A stretch of DNA of 36,987 bases from Marilutibacter aestuarii (GCF_006546775.1 NZ_VICE01000052.1:1-36987); one strand, 5' to 3'. Counted from the stretch's first letter, positions 8,560-16,653 are shown. Made by a program: numbers and translations. The notes: a model not told the origin generated them from the letters alone.

Positions 8560-9281
8560 CAGGGGTTCCGGCAGTCGTTGGCGAGCCGCGCGTCGATGCC
8601 GCGCTGCTCTTCGTCGATGGCGTGGCGTTCGCTTTGCAGCGCGCTGTTGTAGCGGCGATCCAGCGCATAGCGCCGGTCGCGCAGGCGATCGCAGACCTCG
8701 CGCTGCGGCAGGGCGTTGCAGGTGTCGCGGATCCAGGTTCCGGCGGGATAGCCGACGGTCGCCAGCGGCGGGCCGCCGCCGTGGCGGAAGCCGCCGCCCA
8801 CGTCGATGCGGCCCCTCACGTTGCCGCCGCCGATGTCCACGCGTCCCCGGTAGCCGCCGCCGTGCACGGGCCCGGTCACCACCGGATAGCCGAGCGTCCA
8901 CAAGGGAACCCAGCGCGGATTGCCTTCCGGCGTATCGCTCGTGTAAGTCTCGCCATCGGGCGTGGTGCACTCGTACATCGGCCGGGGCGGCTGCAGGTAG
9001 ACGACCTGGGGTGCGCCCGGGGCGGGCGCCGGAGCCGTGGCCGGGCGGGGGACCGGGGGGGCCGCGGGAGGCGGGTCGACCGGGCGGCGCATGGTCTGGA
9101 CCTGTTCGCGCTCACCGGGCTTGCAGGGCGTGTCGCGCAGGCTCAGTTGTCCCTGCGCATCGGTGCAGCGGTAGATGGTGACCGTCCCGGCCAGGCTGCT
9201 GCCGCACGCGAGCATGCCGGCCAGGCCCAGGGCCGTAAGCAGCCGGGGCGCGCGGAGGGCGTTGTCGGGCGTCATGCGCAT
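8559..9281 (-). CDS. DUF4124 domain protein with Gly-rich repeats
   Basis: A 240-residue exported protein. The signal peptide (about residues 1-31, ending GSSLAG) is followed by the DUF4124 motif IYRCTDAQGQLSLRDTPCKPGE. Then come a Pro-rich linker, a second Cys segment (PMYECTTPDGETYTS), a Gly-rich stretch with near-repeats (RGRVDIGGG, RGRIDVGGG) and a C-terminal Cys pair (DTCNALPQREVCDRL). The last 40 residues (DRRYALDRRYNSALQSERHA) are helical and charged. The start could be the ATG at 9281 or the one at 9275; both give the same signal peptide. It is coupled by a 4-base overlap to the next DUF4124 gene. The two may act together in the periplasm, but the function is unknown. Confidence 0.78.
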   Translation of the reverse strand: MRMTPDNALRAPRLLTALGLAGMLACGSSLAGTVTIYRCTDAQGQLSLRDTPCKPGEREQVQTMRRPVDPPPAAPPVPRPATAPAPAPGAPQVVYLQPPRPMYECTTPDGETYTSDTPEGNPRWVPLWTLGYPVVTGPVHGGGYRGRVDIGGGNVRGRIDVGGGFRHGGGPPLATVGYPAGTWIRDTCNALPQREVCDRLRDRRYALDRRYNSALQSERHAIDEEQRGIDARLANDCRNP

Positions 9282-9336
9282 GCCGCCATCTTGCGCCCTG
9301 CCGTCGCGGTGGGAAAGCGCCTGGATGAACGCGCGC

Positions 9337-9957
9337 CTATTCGGCGCGGCTGAACTCGATCCGCATCGTGTGGCGTTCCTCGCCGCCATGCGTTTCGTAC
9401 ATGTCCATCACGTGATGGTCGGCATCGACGATCCGCAGGGTCTCGCGCACCGGCAGCATCTTCCCCGCCGCCATCGGGTCCGGCCACTCGCCGGTGAAGG
9501 TGTAGGTCCTGCTCGCGGCGTCGTAGCGCCCGGTCATCGTGTAGGTGCCGGTGGACATGTTGTCCATCCACACGCTGGTGTACACGCCGCTGACGTTGTC
9601 GTAGCCGGTGTGGCTGGCGCCCTCGAACGGAGCGCCCATCATTTCGCCGGCATAGGCCATGCGCATCTGCCGGCCGCCGAACTCGGCGGTCGTCTGCGCC
9701 TGCCCGGTGGCGGTCATCGGCGGCGCGTCGGGCGCCATCCACAAGGTCTGGCGCGCATCCCAGCGGCCGACGAAATGCTCCGCCAGCCGCGCGTGCTCGG
9801 GTCCGGGCCTGGATGCCTTTTCCCAGGCGGCCATCATCGCCTGCTGTTCGGGACTCATCGCGGCCGTCGGATCGCTGGCCGCCTCCTGGGCGTTGACCAG
9901 TGGCGCGACCGCCAGCGTGCATGCCAGGAGGACCGCGTGGTGGACGGGACTCGTCAT
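9337..9957 (-). CDS. DUF1579 family exported protein
   Basis: A 206-residue protein with a cleavable signal peptide (cleavage near VNAQE, about residue 23). A single domain begins HARLAEHFVGRWDARQTLW and contains repeated beta-strand motifs (GGRQMRMAYAGEMMG, SVWMDNMSTGTYTMTGRYD, TYTFTGEWPDP). These mark DUF1579, a lipocalin-like beta-barrel family of unknown ligand. A strong ribosome site (AAAGGAG, 8 bases upstream) supports the start at 9957. It stands between tsaC and the DUF4124 pair, reading the same way, with 55-86-base gaps. The fold is inferred from the family; no binding residues are identifiable. Confidence 0.85.
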   Translation of the reverse strand: MTSPVHHAVLLACTLAVAPLVNAQEAASDPTAAMSPEQQAMMAAWEKASRPGPEHARLAEHFVGRWDARQTLWMAPDAPPMTATGQAQTTAEFGGRQMRMAYAGEMMGAPFEGASHTGYDNVSGVYTSVWMDNMSTGTYTMTGRYDAASRTYTFTGEWPDPMAAGKMLPVRETLRIVDADHHVMDMYETHGGEERHTMRIEFSRAE

Positions 9958-10043
9958 GTGCCTGCTCCTTTGTGGGCGCCGGTGGGCGGTCCCCGGATCC
10001 TACGCCCGCACGGACCCACGGGCATGCGGCGATGCGGCGAAAC

Positions 10044-10607
10044 TCAGGCCCGGATCAACTGGCCGTCGCGGGCGTCGCGGATGACGGTGGGCGCGGCCAT
10101 GCCGCCGGTCTCGCCCGGCGCGACCGCGTCCACCGCGGACAGCAGGTCGGGGTCGAGCTGGTCGTGCAGGAACGCGGGCGGCGCCCCGGCCAGGTTGGCG
10201 CTCGTAGACACAAGCGGCGCGCCGAAGGCGTGGCACAGGGCGACCACGTGCAGGTGCGCGCTGACGCGGACCGCGACGCTGTCGTGCGCGCCGGTGACCC
10301 AGCGGGGCACCCGGGCGGTGGCCGGGACCACCCAGGTGTTGGGGCCCGGCCAGCTGGCCAGGACTTCGTCGCGGCGGCCATCCGGCAGGGCGTCCCAGTC
10401 GACCAGGCCGTCGAGCTGCGTCGGGCGCGCGGCGATCAGGATCAGGCCCTTGTCCACCGGACGCTGCTTGATCCGCAACAGGCGGGTGACCGCGGCCTCG
10501 TCGAAGGGGTCGCAGCCCAGGCCCCACACGGCCTCGGTGGGGTAGGCGATGACGCCGCCGCCGCGCAGGGCGGCGACGGCGGTGTCGAGGGCGGGTGCGT
10601 CGCTCAT
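10044..10607 (-). CDS. tsaC: Threonylcarbamoyl-AMP synthase TsaC (YrdC/Sua5 family)
   Basis: A cytoplasmic enzyme of 187 residues that makes L-threonylcarbamoyladenylate from threonine, bicarbonate and ATP, the first step of the t6A37 modification of ANN-decoding tRNAs. The conserved motifs are in order: AYPTEAVWGLGCDP near residue 21, the KQRP segment with DKGLILI, and STSANLAG near residue 134. It has the short TsaC form without the extra Sua5 domain, and its length matches E. coli TsaC (190). In E. coli tsaC lies in the dprA-smg-yrdD cluster. Here it is still near topA, smg and dprA but separated from topA by the LPMO gene. Confidence 0.95.
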   Translation of the reverse strand: MSDAPALDTAVAALRGGGVIAYPTEAVWGLGCDPFDEAAVTRLLRIKQRPVDKGLILIAARPTQLDGLVDWDALPDGRRDEVLASWPGPNTWVVPATARVPRWVTGAHDSVAVRVSAHLHVVALCHAFGAPLVSTSANLAGAPPAFLHDQLDPDLLSAVDAVAPGETGGMAAPTVIRDARDGQLIRA

Positions 10608-10662
10608 GCCCGCAGTCTGTCAGCTGCGGCCCGCGTGCGCGAGCCCGCCGTCGCGGCGGGGC

Positions 10663-11838
10663 TCAGAACTCGACCCAGGCGTCGCGCCAGTTCGATCCCG
10701 TGCCGGGCGCATAGTGGGCGGCGCTGTTGATGTTGCACCAGCCGCCCTCGGGGAACGGTCGGCACGCATAGAGCTTGCCGTCGCTGCCCTTGACCACCGT
10801 CTCCCCTGGCTTGTACTGGCCGATGCCGTCCGGGTAGACGTAGTCGTAGTCGCCCGGCGGCGGCGGATCCTGCGGCAGGGTGATGTCGATCTGGTGGCGA
10901 CGCCCCGTGCCCGACAGGTAGACGTGGTTGCCGCTCGCGGAGGCGATCGGGGTGATGCTGCCGTTGGCGAGCACGCCGATCCGGGCGAAGGACGCGCGGG
11001 CATTGACCTGCTCGCCCACGTATTTCGGCCAGGCCGTCGTCGATCCCTGCGCGGCGCTGCTGATTTCAGTGTCGATCCGCTCGGCGTCGCTGCCGTCGGC
11101 GTTGAACACGCGCAGCGAGACCTGCGTGCCGGCGGGCAGGGGGTTCTGCGCGACCAGGGCGCCGGCATCCTGCCATTGCGGCGGCGGTGGCGGGGTGGTG
11201 CCACCGGCGAACTTGACGTCCATGCAGGTGTAGAAGGCCTCGGTCGAGTCCGATCGCTGCCAGGTGTTGTAGATCACGTGGCGCCCGCTCCGCTGCGGGA
11301 GCTGGCAGCTGAGGTGGTAATTGCCGTCGGCCGACAGCGGGGTGTTGCCGATGCGGCAGAACTCCTGCAGGTCGGACCACTTCAGCGCGGTGTTCGGATT
11401 CCAGCCTTCCGGGGTCACGTAGAAGACCCATTCGCGGGTCGAATGCGGCGCCGTGCCCTTGAACAGGAACTCGTAGCGACCGTTGGCCTCGGGCGCGATG
11501 TCGGTGGCCTGCCAGTCGCTGCGCACCAGGTCGAGACCGCGGAAGGTCGGGTTGTTGCCGCTGCACAGCTTGCCGTCGGGCACCACCGCCTGGTGGTTGC
11601 CGTTCGCATTGGCCTGGTTGATGCCCATCCAGTCATAGAACAGCTGGGAGCCGGCGACTTCCCATGCAGCGCGGCAGGCCGGGTCGGCGGGGTTCTCGCG
11701 GTTGCCCTGGGCGCAGGCATAGATGCGGCTGACGGGTTTGACCATGGTGCCGTGGGCTTCGGCGCGGCCGAGGGGCAGGGCGCCCAGGAGCAGGCAGGTG
11801 GCGATCGCGCCCCACTGCAGGTGCGGGTGTGTCTTCAT
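10663..11838 (-). CDS. Secreted AA10 lytic polysaccharide monooxygenase with carbohydrate-binding modules
   Basis: A copper enzyme of 391 residues that should cut crystalline chitin (or cellulose) oxidatively. The signal peptide ends AEA, leaving His29 as the mature N-terminal residue (HGTMVKPVSR), the first ligand of the copper histidine brace. The second brace ligand is most likely His132 (APHSTREWVFYVTPEGWNP). The AA10 domain covers about 29-210. After a PPPPP linker, a GbpA-like domain (about 225-325) and a C-terminal Trp/Cys-rich module (about 333-391: LYACRPFPEGGWCN, SNWRDAWVEF) resemble chitin-binding modules. AGAGG lies 9 bases before the ATG. Chitin is the likelier substrate from the GbpA-like layout; this is inference. 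Confidence 0.93.
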   Translation of the reverse strand: MKTHPHLQWGAIATCLLLGALPLGRAEAHGTMVKPVSRIYACAQGNRENPADPACRAAWEVAGSQLFYDWMGINQANANGNHQAVVPDGKLCSGNNPTFRGLDLVRSDWQATDIAPEANGRYEFLFKGTAPHSTREWVFYVTPEGWNPNTALKWSDLQEFCRIGNTPLSADGNYHLSCQLPQRSGRHVIYNTWQRSDSTEAFYTCMDVKFAGGTTPPPPPQWQDAGALVAQNPLPAGTQVSLRVFNADGSDAERIDTEISSAAQGSTTAWPKYVGEQVNARASFARIGVLANGSITPIASASGNHVYLSGTGRRHQIDITLPQDPPPPGDYDYVYPDGIGQYKPGETVVKGSDGKLYACRPFPEGGWCNINSAAHYAPGTGSNWRDAWVEF

Positions 11839-11991
11839 GACGGTGTGCCTCTGAATGGATGTCCGGTCCGGATCCCCCGGCGGGCAGAGTAGACAACGAT
11901 GTCAGGAAGAACTGTGATCCCACCGGCGGAACAGCGGCCCGTCGTTCATGGCTTGAGTGTCTTTTTTTCGTCCTTTTACATCCGGCGGATA

Positions 11992-12044
11992 TGTCCTGCG
12001 CTGTCCTGCACATTAAGATCGGACAAAGCGGACAAACTGGGACA
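11992..12044 (-). promoter_or_regulatory. Phased array of TGTCC/GGACA boxes upstream of the LPMO gene
   Basis: The 269-base interval between the LPMO and topA stop (11839-12107) contains five copies of one pentamer: TGTCC at 11992 and 12002, then GGACA at 12021, 12030 and 12040. Within each group the spacing is 9-10 bases, about one helical turn, and the two groups face each other. A further TGTCC lies at 11860, within the LPMO leader. This looks like an operator for a DNA-binding protein that could control the LPMO gene. No certain sigma-70 promoter could be chosen. Confidence 0.4.
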
Positions 12045-12056
12045 TCGACGCTGTCA

Positions 12057-12083
12057 ACGAAAACGGCCACCCGGAGGTGGCCG
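12057..12083 (-). terminator. Rho-independent terminator after topA
   Basis: A perfect 8-bp stem, CGGCCACC (12064-12071) with GGTGGCCG (12076-12083), has a 4-base loop. Read leftward it is followed by TTTTCGTT. It lies about 25 bases after the topA stop and separates topA from the LPMO leader. Confidence 0.85.
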
Positions 12084-12107
12084 CGTTTCGCCCGGGCAAT
12101 GGGGTGG

Positions 12108-14597
12108 TCAGCCGGCGGTCTTGCCCGCGGCCTTCTTCGCAGGGGCCTTCTTCGCGGCCTTCTTGGTGGCCTTCTTCGCCGTCTTCTTCGCCGTCTTCTT
12201 CGTTGCTTTCTTGGCGGCCTTCTTCGCCGGTGCCTTGGTCGCCGCCGCCTTCTTGGCCACCTTCTTCGCCGGCGCTTTCTTGGCGGCTTTCTTGGCGAAG
12301 CGGCTGCGTACCGGCTTGCCGGTTTCCTCCAGCAGCTTCAGCGCTTCCTCCAGGCTGAGCGTGGCCGGTTCGCGGTCCTTGGGGATCTTGCCGTTCATCT
12401 TGCCGTCGCTGATGTACGGACCGAAGCGGCCGTTGAGCACCTGGATGTCATGGCCTTCCCACTCCCGGATGATCCGGTTGCGGGCGATCTCTTCCTTCTC
12501 CTCGATCAACTCGACAGCGCGGGCGAAATCGATGGTGAAGGGGTCGTCTTCCTTCTTCAGCGAGGCATAGGTGCTGCCGCGCTTGGCGAAGGGGCCGAAG
12601 CGGCCGATGCCGACGCTGACGGCCTCGCCATTGGATTCGCCCAGGGCGCGCGGCATCTGGAACAGCACCAGGGCCTCTTCCAGGCTGATGGCGTAGATGC
12701 TCTGGCCGGGCTGGAGCGAGGCGAACTTCGGCTTCTCCTCGTCCTCGACCGTACCCATCTGCACCAGGGGGCCGTACTTGCCGATGCGCGCGCTGACCTG
12801 GCGGCCACTTGCCGGATCGTCGCCCAGCACGCGCACGCTGCCCGAATCGATCTTGTCCAGCGACTCCTTTTTCTCGTCGACCAGCTGCTTGAAGGGGCCC
12901 CAGAAGCGCTCCATCAGCGGCACCCATTCCTCCTCGCCGCGGCTGATCGCGTCGAGCTCGTCCTCCATCCGCGCGGTGAAGTCGTAGTCGACGTAGCGCG
13001 GGAAATGGTTCGAGAGGAACTTGCTCACCGCGCGGCCGACGTCGGTGGGGCGGAAACGCCGGCTCTCGAGTTCGACGTACTTGCGGAAGATCAGGGTGGC
13101 GATGATCGAGGCATAGGTCGAGGGGCGACCGATGCCGTACTCTTCCAGCGCCTTGACCAGCGAGGCTTCCGAGTAGCGCGGCGGCGGCTCGGTGAAATGC
13201 TGGTCGGCGTGGATGCGGTCGAGCGGGATGCGGTCGCCGGGGACCATCGCCGGCAGCTTGCGCCCCTCGTCGTCGTCATTGGCGCCCTTGCTGTCCTTGC
13301 CTTCCTCGTAGACGGCCAGGAAGCCGGGGTCGACCACGGTGGTGCCCGACACGCGGAAACTGTGCTCGCTGCCGGCGGCCATGTCGACCGACACGGTGTT
13401 GAGCCTGGCCGGGATCATCTGGCAGGCGACGGCGCGTTTCCAGATGAGCTCGTACAGGCGGCGCTGGTCGTCGTCGAGGTAGCGCGACACCTGCGCCGGC
13501 GTGCGCAGCGCGGAGGTCGGGCGGATCGCCTCGTGCGCCTCCTGCGCGTTCTTGGACTTGGTCTGGTAGGTGTTGGGCTTGTCGGGCAGCGCGCCGGTGC
13601 CGAAGTCGCGGGCGATCACGTCGCGCAGCTCGGCCAGCGCATCCATCGACAGGTTGACCGAGTCGGTACGCATGTAGCTGATCAGGCCGACGGTGCCCTC
13701 GTCGCCGATGGCCACGCCTTCATAGAGTTTCTGCGCGACCTGCATCGTGCGCTTGGTGGTGAAACCCAGCTTGCGCGAGGCTTCCTGCTGCAGGGTGGAG
13801 GTCGTGAACGGCGGCGCCGGGCGGCGCTTGCGCTCCTTGGAGGTGACGTCGGTGACCTGCAGCGCGCCGCCGGCGGCCGCGACGATCCGCTGGCGGGCGG
13901 CTTCGGCGGACTCGCCGTCGGTGAGGGTGAACTGCTCGAACTTCTTGCCGTCCAGCTTGACCAGCCGGGCCGTGAAGTCCTGCTTGGGGTGCTTGCACTC
14001 GGCTTCGACCGACCAGTACTCGCGGGCCTTGAACGCTTCGATCTCCTCCTCGCGCTCGACGATCATCCGCAGCGCCGGCGACTGCACGCGCCCGGCCGAC
14101 AGGCCGGCCTGGATCTTGCGCCACAGCACCGGCGAGAGGTTGAAGCCGACCAGGTAGTCCAGCGCCCGGCGCGCCTGCTGGGCGTCGACCATCGGCGTGG
14201 AGATGTCGCGCGGCTCGTTCATCGCCTCCTTGATGGCGCGCGGGGTGATCTCGGTGAAGACCACCCGCTGCAGGGTCTTGTCCTTCAGCAGCCCGCGCTC
14301 TTGCAGGATTTCCGCGATGTGCCAGCTGATCGCCTCGCCCTCGCGATCCGGGTCGGTCGCCAGGTAGAGCGCATCGGCGGACTTGGCGGCCTTGGCGATC
14401 GCGGCGACGTGCTTTTCGTTCTTTTCGATCAGGTCGTAGCGCATCGCGAAATCGTGGTCGGGATCGACCGCCCCCTCCTTGGGCACGAGGTCGCGGACAT
14501 GGCCATAGGAGGCCAGGACCGTGAAGTCCTTGCCCAGGTACTTGTTGATCGTCTTGGCCTTGGCGGGCGATTCGACGATGAGGAGGTTCTTGGCCAT
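12108..14597 (-). CDS. topA: DNA topoisomerase I (type IA) with a Lys/Ala-rich tail
   Basis: An 829-residue enzyme that relaxes negative supercoils. The Toprim domain starts at MAKNLLIVESPAKAKTI, with the metal site DPDREGEAISWH. The catalytic tyrosine is Tyr308 (LISYMRTDSVNLS). The body continues to about residue 600 and is followed by Topo-C repeats (GRFGPFAKRG, GRFGPYISDG). There is no four-cysteine zinc ribbon as in E. coli TopA. Instead, the last 65 residues or so are a histone-H1-like KKAAKKAPAKK repeat, as in mycobacterial TopA tails; it probably binds DNA non-specifically. GGAG lies 8 bases before the ATG. The leader has its own hairpins (separate entry). Confidence 0.97.
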   Translation of the reverse strand: MAKNLLIVESPAKAKTINKYLGKDFTVLASYGHVRDLVPKEGAVDPDHDFAMRYDLIEKNEKHVAAIAKAAKSADALYLATDPDREGEAISWHIAEILQERGLLKDKTLQRVVFTEITPRAIKEAMNEPRDISTPMVDAQQARRALDYLVGFNLSPVLWRKIQAGLSAGRVQSPALRMIVEREEEIEAFKAREYWSVEAECKHPKQDFTARLVKLDGKKFEQFTLTDGESAEAARQRIVAAAGGALQVTDVTSKERKRRPAPPFTTSTLQQEASRKLGFTTKRTMQVAQKLYEGVAIGDEGTVGLISYMRTDSVNLSMDALAELRDVIARDFGTGALPDKPNTYQTKSKNAQEAHEAIRPTSALRTPAQVSRYLDDDQRRLYELIWKRAVACQMIPARLNTVSVDMAAGSEHSFRVSGTTVVDPGFLAVYEEGKDSKGANDDDEGRKLPAMVPGDRIPLDRIHADQHFTEPPPRYSEASLVKALEEYGIGRPSTYASIIATLIFRKYVELESRRFRPTDVGRAVSKFLSNHFPRYVDYDFTARMEDELDAISRGEEEWVPLMERFWGPFKQLVDEKKESLDKIDSGSVRVLGDDPASGRQVSARIGKYGPLVQMGTVEDEEKPKFASLQPGQSIYAISLEEALVLFQMPRALGESNGEAVSVGIGRFGPFAKRGSTYASLKKEDDPFTIDFARAVELIEEKEEIARNRIIREWEGHDIQVLNGRFGPYISDGKMNGKIPKDREPATLSLEEALKLLEETGKPVRSRFAKKAAKKAPAKKVAKKAAATKAPAKKAAKKATKKTAKKTAKKATKKAAKKAPAKKAAGKTAG
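12111..12300 (-). repeat. Low-complexity repeat coding the TopA basic tail
   Basis: About 190 bases of near-repeats of the type TTCTTCGCC/TTCTTGGCC on the + strand encode Lys-Lys-Ala blocks. Frame is kept throughout. Such arrays gain and lose units by slippage, so the tail length is likely to vary between strains. Confidence 0.75.
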
Positions 14598-14730
14598 GCG
14601 GTGACTCCACGGGGCAGCGATTGCCCCGCACGTATATACAGCAAAGAAGGCGACGCCCGCGGCAAGACCGCGGGCGCTTGGGGGGTATTCCTTATTATTA
14701 GTGGAATCACGCGGACCGGGGTGCTGTCAA
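14598..14730 (-). promoter_or_regulatory. topA promoter and structured leader
   Basis: Read leftward, a perfect -35 hexamer TTGACA (14730-14725) is followed by an AT-rich part (TAATAATAAG, 14700-14691), but no -10 hexamer stands at the normal spacing. A second candidate -10, TATATA, lies near 14631-14636. Between these is a 9-bp GC stem (14654-14662 with 14668-14676). Just before the ribosome site a GGGGCA/TGCCCC hairpin (14614-14631) could limit ribosome access. The GC stem followed by CTTCTTTG could also terminate the upstream transcript of the GYF-RDD gene. This is a candidate only. Confidence 0.4.
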
Positions 14731-14804
14731 GCTCGGAGGTCCGGGAAGGCGCCGGGGCGCCGGGCAGGCGGGTAGGGCTGGCGCCCGGCCCGCCGCTGCC
14801 GCGC

Positions 14805-15719
14805 TCAGTTGTTGCCCATGGCCGCCATGAAGCCGACCAGGACCATCAGGCCGATGTAGGCAAGCACCAGCAGGCCGCCGATCACCAGGATCACCGTTGC
14901 CACCGTTCCCAGCTCGTGGCGCTGCCGTTCAGGATGGTCGGTGAAGGCCCACTGGTCGACCACCAGCGTGCTGCACATGATGTCGTGCAGCGCACGCTTG
15001 CGATCGGTGAACGCCGCCATGATCAGGCCGATGTAGAGCAGCAGCGAGCCGAGGATGACGCCAAAGTAGCGCCCGATGCCGCGCGCGAAGGAGATCCGGT
15101 GGCCATCGTCGCTGGTGACCTTGATGCCGACCGCCATCTTGCCCAGTGTCGCCTGCCTGGCGGATGCATGGAATGCGGCGAAATACACGGCCTGCAGGGC
15201 CAGGGGCACGATGACCATGCCGACCAGGATGCCCATGACGCCGCCGGCCAGGAGCCCGGCCGAGTCGCCCGCCAGGGCGCCGGCACTGACGCCGAAGAAC
15301 ACGGCCATGACCACCATCTGCACGATCCAGCTGACCACGCCGACCGCGAAGCTGTCGATCATGTAGGCCGCGACGCGCTTCCAGAACCCGGCGTACACCA
15401 CCTCGCCGCCCGCCTGGAAGCCGCCCAGGTCGGTGAGCGTGGAGGCGGGCGGGGCGTATGGCGAGGCGAGCGGCGCCGGCGCGCTGTTGTACGGGTCCAT
15501 GCCGTCGGTCACCGTCGGTGCTGCCGGTGCTGCCGCCGAGGCGTCGGGGCCCAGGACCTCGTGCGCCATCGCGCGCCAGGGCTGCCACTGCGCCATGCCT
15601 TCGCGCCAGACCAGCGCATCCACGGCCAGCTGGCCACTCTCGTGCAGCCCGGCGAGTGTCGACGCATCGACCGGGCCTTGCCGGTTGCGGTCATCGTCGC
15701 TGTAGTACCACTGAGTCAT
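14805..15719 (-). CDS. GYF-domain RDD family membrane protein
   Basis: A 304-residue inner-membrane protein. Residues 1-55 form a bacterial GYF_2 domain (MTQWYYSDDDRNRQGPVDA, then LAVDALVWREGMAQWQPW). A Pro/Ala-rich linker follows to about 95. Then comes an RDD domain of four or five helices with the signature A-x-x-ID (FWKRVAAYMIDSFAVGVVSW) and GKMAVGIKV, and ends with an extra C-terminal helix. RDD proteins are small transporter-like proteins; GYF domains bind Pro-rich peptides, but the bacterial ligand is unknown. An AAGGAAC site supports the start at 15719. It follows the GYF-pilin-like gene by 67 bases, with the same orientation and the same N-terminal domain, so the two probably work together. 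Confidence 0.88.
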   Translation of the reverse strand: MTQWYYSDDDRNRQGPVDASTLAGLHESGQLAVDALVWREGMAQWQPWRAMAHEVLGPDASAAAPAAPTVTDGMDPYNSAPAPLASPYAPPASTLTDLGGFQAGGEVVYAGFWKRVAAYMIDSFAVGVVSWIVQMVVMAVFFGVSAGALAGDSAGLLAGGVMGILVGMVIVPLALQAVYFAAFHASARQATLGKMAVGIKVTSDDGHRISFARGIGRYFGVILGSLLLYIGLIMAAFTDRKRALHDIMCSTLVVDQWAFTDHPERQRHELGTVATVILVIGGLLVLAYIGLMVLVGFMAAMGNN

Positions 15720-15786
15720 CGCGTGTTCCTTGTTCGTTGATCGGTTGATCCGGGTGGCGCGCGGCGCTTCGGCGCCCTGACGTGGC

Positions 15787-16512
15787 TCAACGGCCGTCCC
15801 ACGAGGCCCGGCAGTGTCGCGGTCGGAAGCGGTGGTCGAGGCTGCCCTCGCTGCACGTCCATTCGAACACGCCATCTTCGTCGGGCAGGCCCTTGAAGCG
15901 CAGCGTCTCGCCATCGATGCGCGCCGCATCCGACGCGAATCGGATTTCGTACTCGCAAGGGAGCTTGCGCACCGAGCCGATGCGGACCTCCGCCACCTGG
16001 GCGCCGGCATAGGCCTCCGGCGCCTGGAAGCCCTCGTCGTCGTTCTCCGGGCAGCGGCCGGTGGCGGCATGGAATTCGCCGATCCGGCCCTGCAGCGGCT
16101 GGTTGGCCGCGATGCCCTGGGCCACCTTTGCGCGCAGGGTGTAGTCCTGGTAGGCGGGAAGGGCAATGGCCGCCAGGATCGCCAGCACCGGGACCGCGAG
16201 CGCGGCCGCGACGAGCAGGGCGATCACGCAGCCGGACATGCCCTTGCGCGGTGCGCCAGCGGCGTGCGTGTCCGGTCGCGCAGGAGGCGGCGGTACCCCG
16301 GGCACCGGGGTTGGCAGGTGGGGGTCGGGCGCGATCGCATCGAGCCCCAGCTCGGCCGCCAGTCGCGAGAGGGGTTGCCATTCCGCCATGCCCGTTCGCC
16401 ACGCCAGCGTGTCGGCCCGGACTTCGCGCTTGCGCCAGGCATCGCGCAGCTGGTCGGCATCGATCGGGCCGACCCGGCCACGGGCGGCATCATGGAAGTA
16501 CCACTGGTTCAT
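15787..16512 (-). CDS. GYF-domain protein fused to a type IV pilin-like segment
   Basis: A 241-residue protein. Residues 1-55 are a GYF_2 domain (MNQWYFHDAARGRVGPIDA, then LAWRTGMAEWQPLSRL). After a Pro-rich linker comes a hydrophobic helix (about 92-118) whose end, ILAAIALPAYQDYTLRAKV, is almost identical to the first part of PilA pilins. A globular domain with paired cysteines follows (GRCPENDDEGFQAP, CEYEIRF, WTCSEGS, PRHC), also pilin-like. The prepilin processing site G-FTLIE with its Glu5 is not present: the stretch reads GMSGCVIALLV. It is therefore unlikely to be assembled as a normal pilin. GGGGAG before the ATG and a good promoter upstream support the start. Confidence 0.85.
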   Translation of the reverse strand: MNQWYFHDAARGRVGPIDADQLRDAWRKREVRADTLAWRTGMAEWQPLSRLAAELGLDAIAPDPHLPTPVPGVPPPPARPDTHAAGAPRKGMSGCVIALLVAAALAVPVLAILAAIALPAYQDYTLRAKVAQGIAANQPLQGRIGEFHAATGRCPENDDEGFQAPEAYAGAQVAEVRIGSVRKLPCEYEIRFASDAARIDGETLRFKGLPDEDGVFEWTCSEGSLDHRFRPRHCRASWDGR

Positions 16513-16624
16513 CGCGCACTCTCCCCCTGTCGTGCAGTTGCCCGGCCGCCTGGCGCCTCCCCGCGCCAGATGCGCCCGCTTGTCCCGGATGCATGGTCGG
16601 CGCATACGCAAGCGCCGGCCCGCC

Positions 16625-16653
16625 TTTATACCGGCTGCCGGCGCTGTTTTGAA
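16625..16653 (-). promoter_or_regulatory. Sigma-70 promoter for the GYF gene pair
   Basis: Read leftward: -35 TTCAAA (16653-16648), a 17-base spacer, and -10 TATAAA (16630-16625). The predicted start near 16618 gives a leader of about 105 bases to the GYF-pilin-like gene at 16512. The lack of another promoter in the 67-base gap suggests that the GYF-RDD gene is co-transcribed. Confidence 0.55.

Noticed and set aside
11859-15740. Very long + strand open frame (1293 codons) over topA and the GYF-RDD gene
   Set aside because: It is antisense to topA and the RDD gene, which have clear domains; high GC removes stop codons. The translation is a low-complexity His/Arg/Leu/Asp mix with no family.
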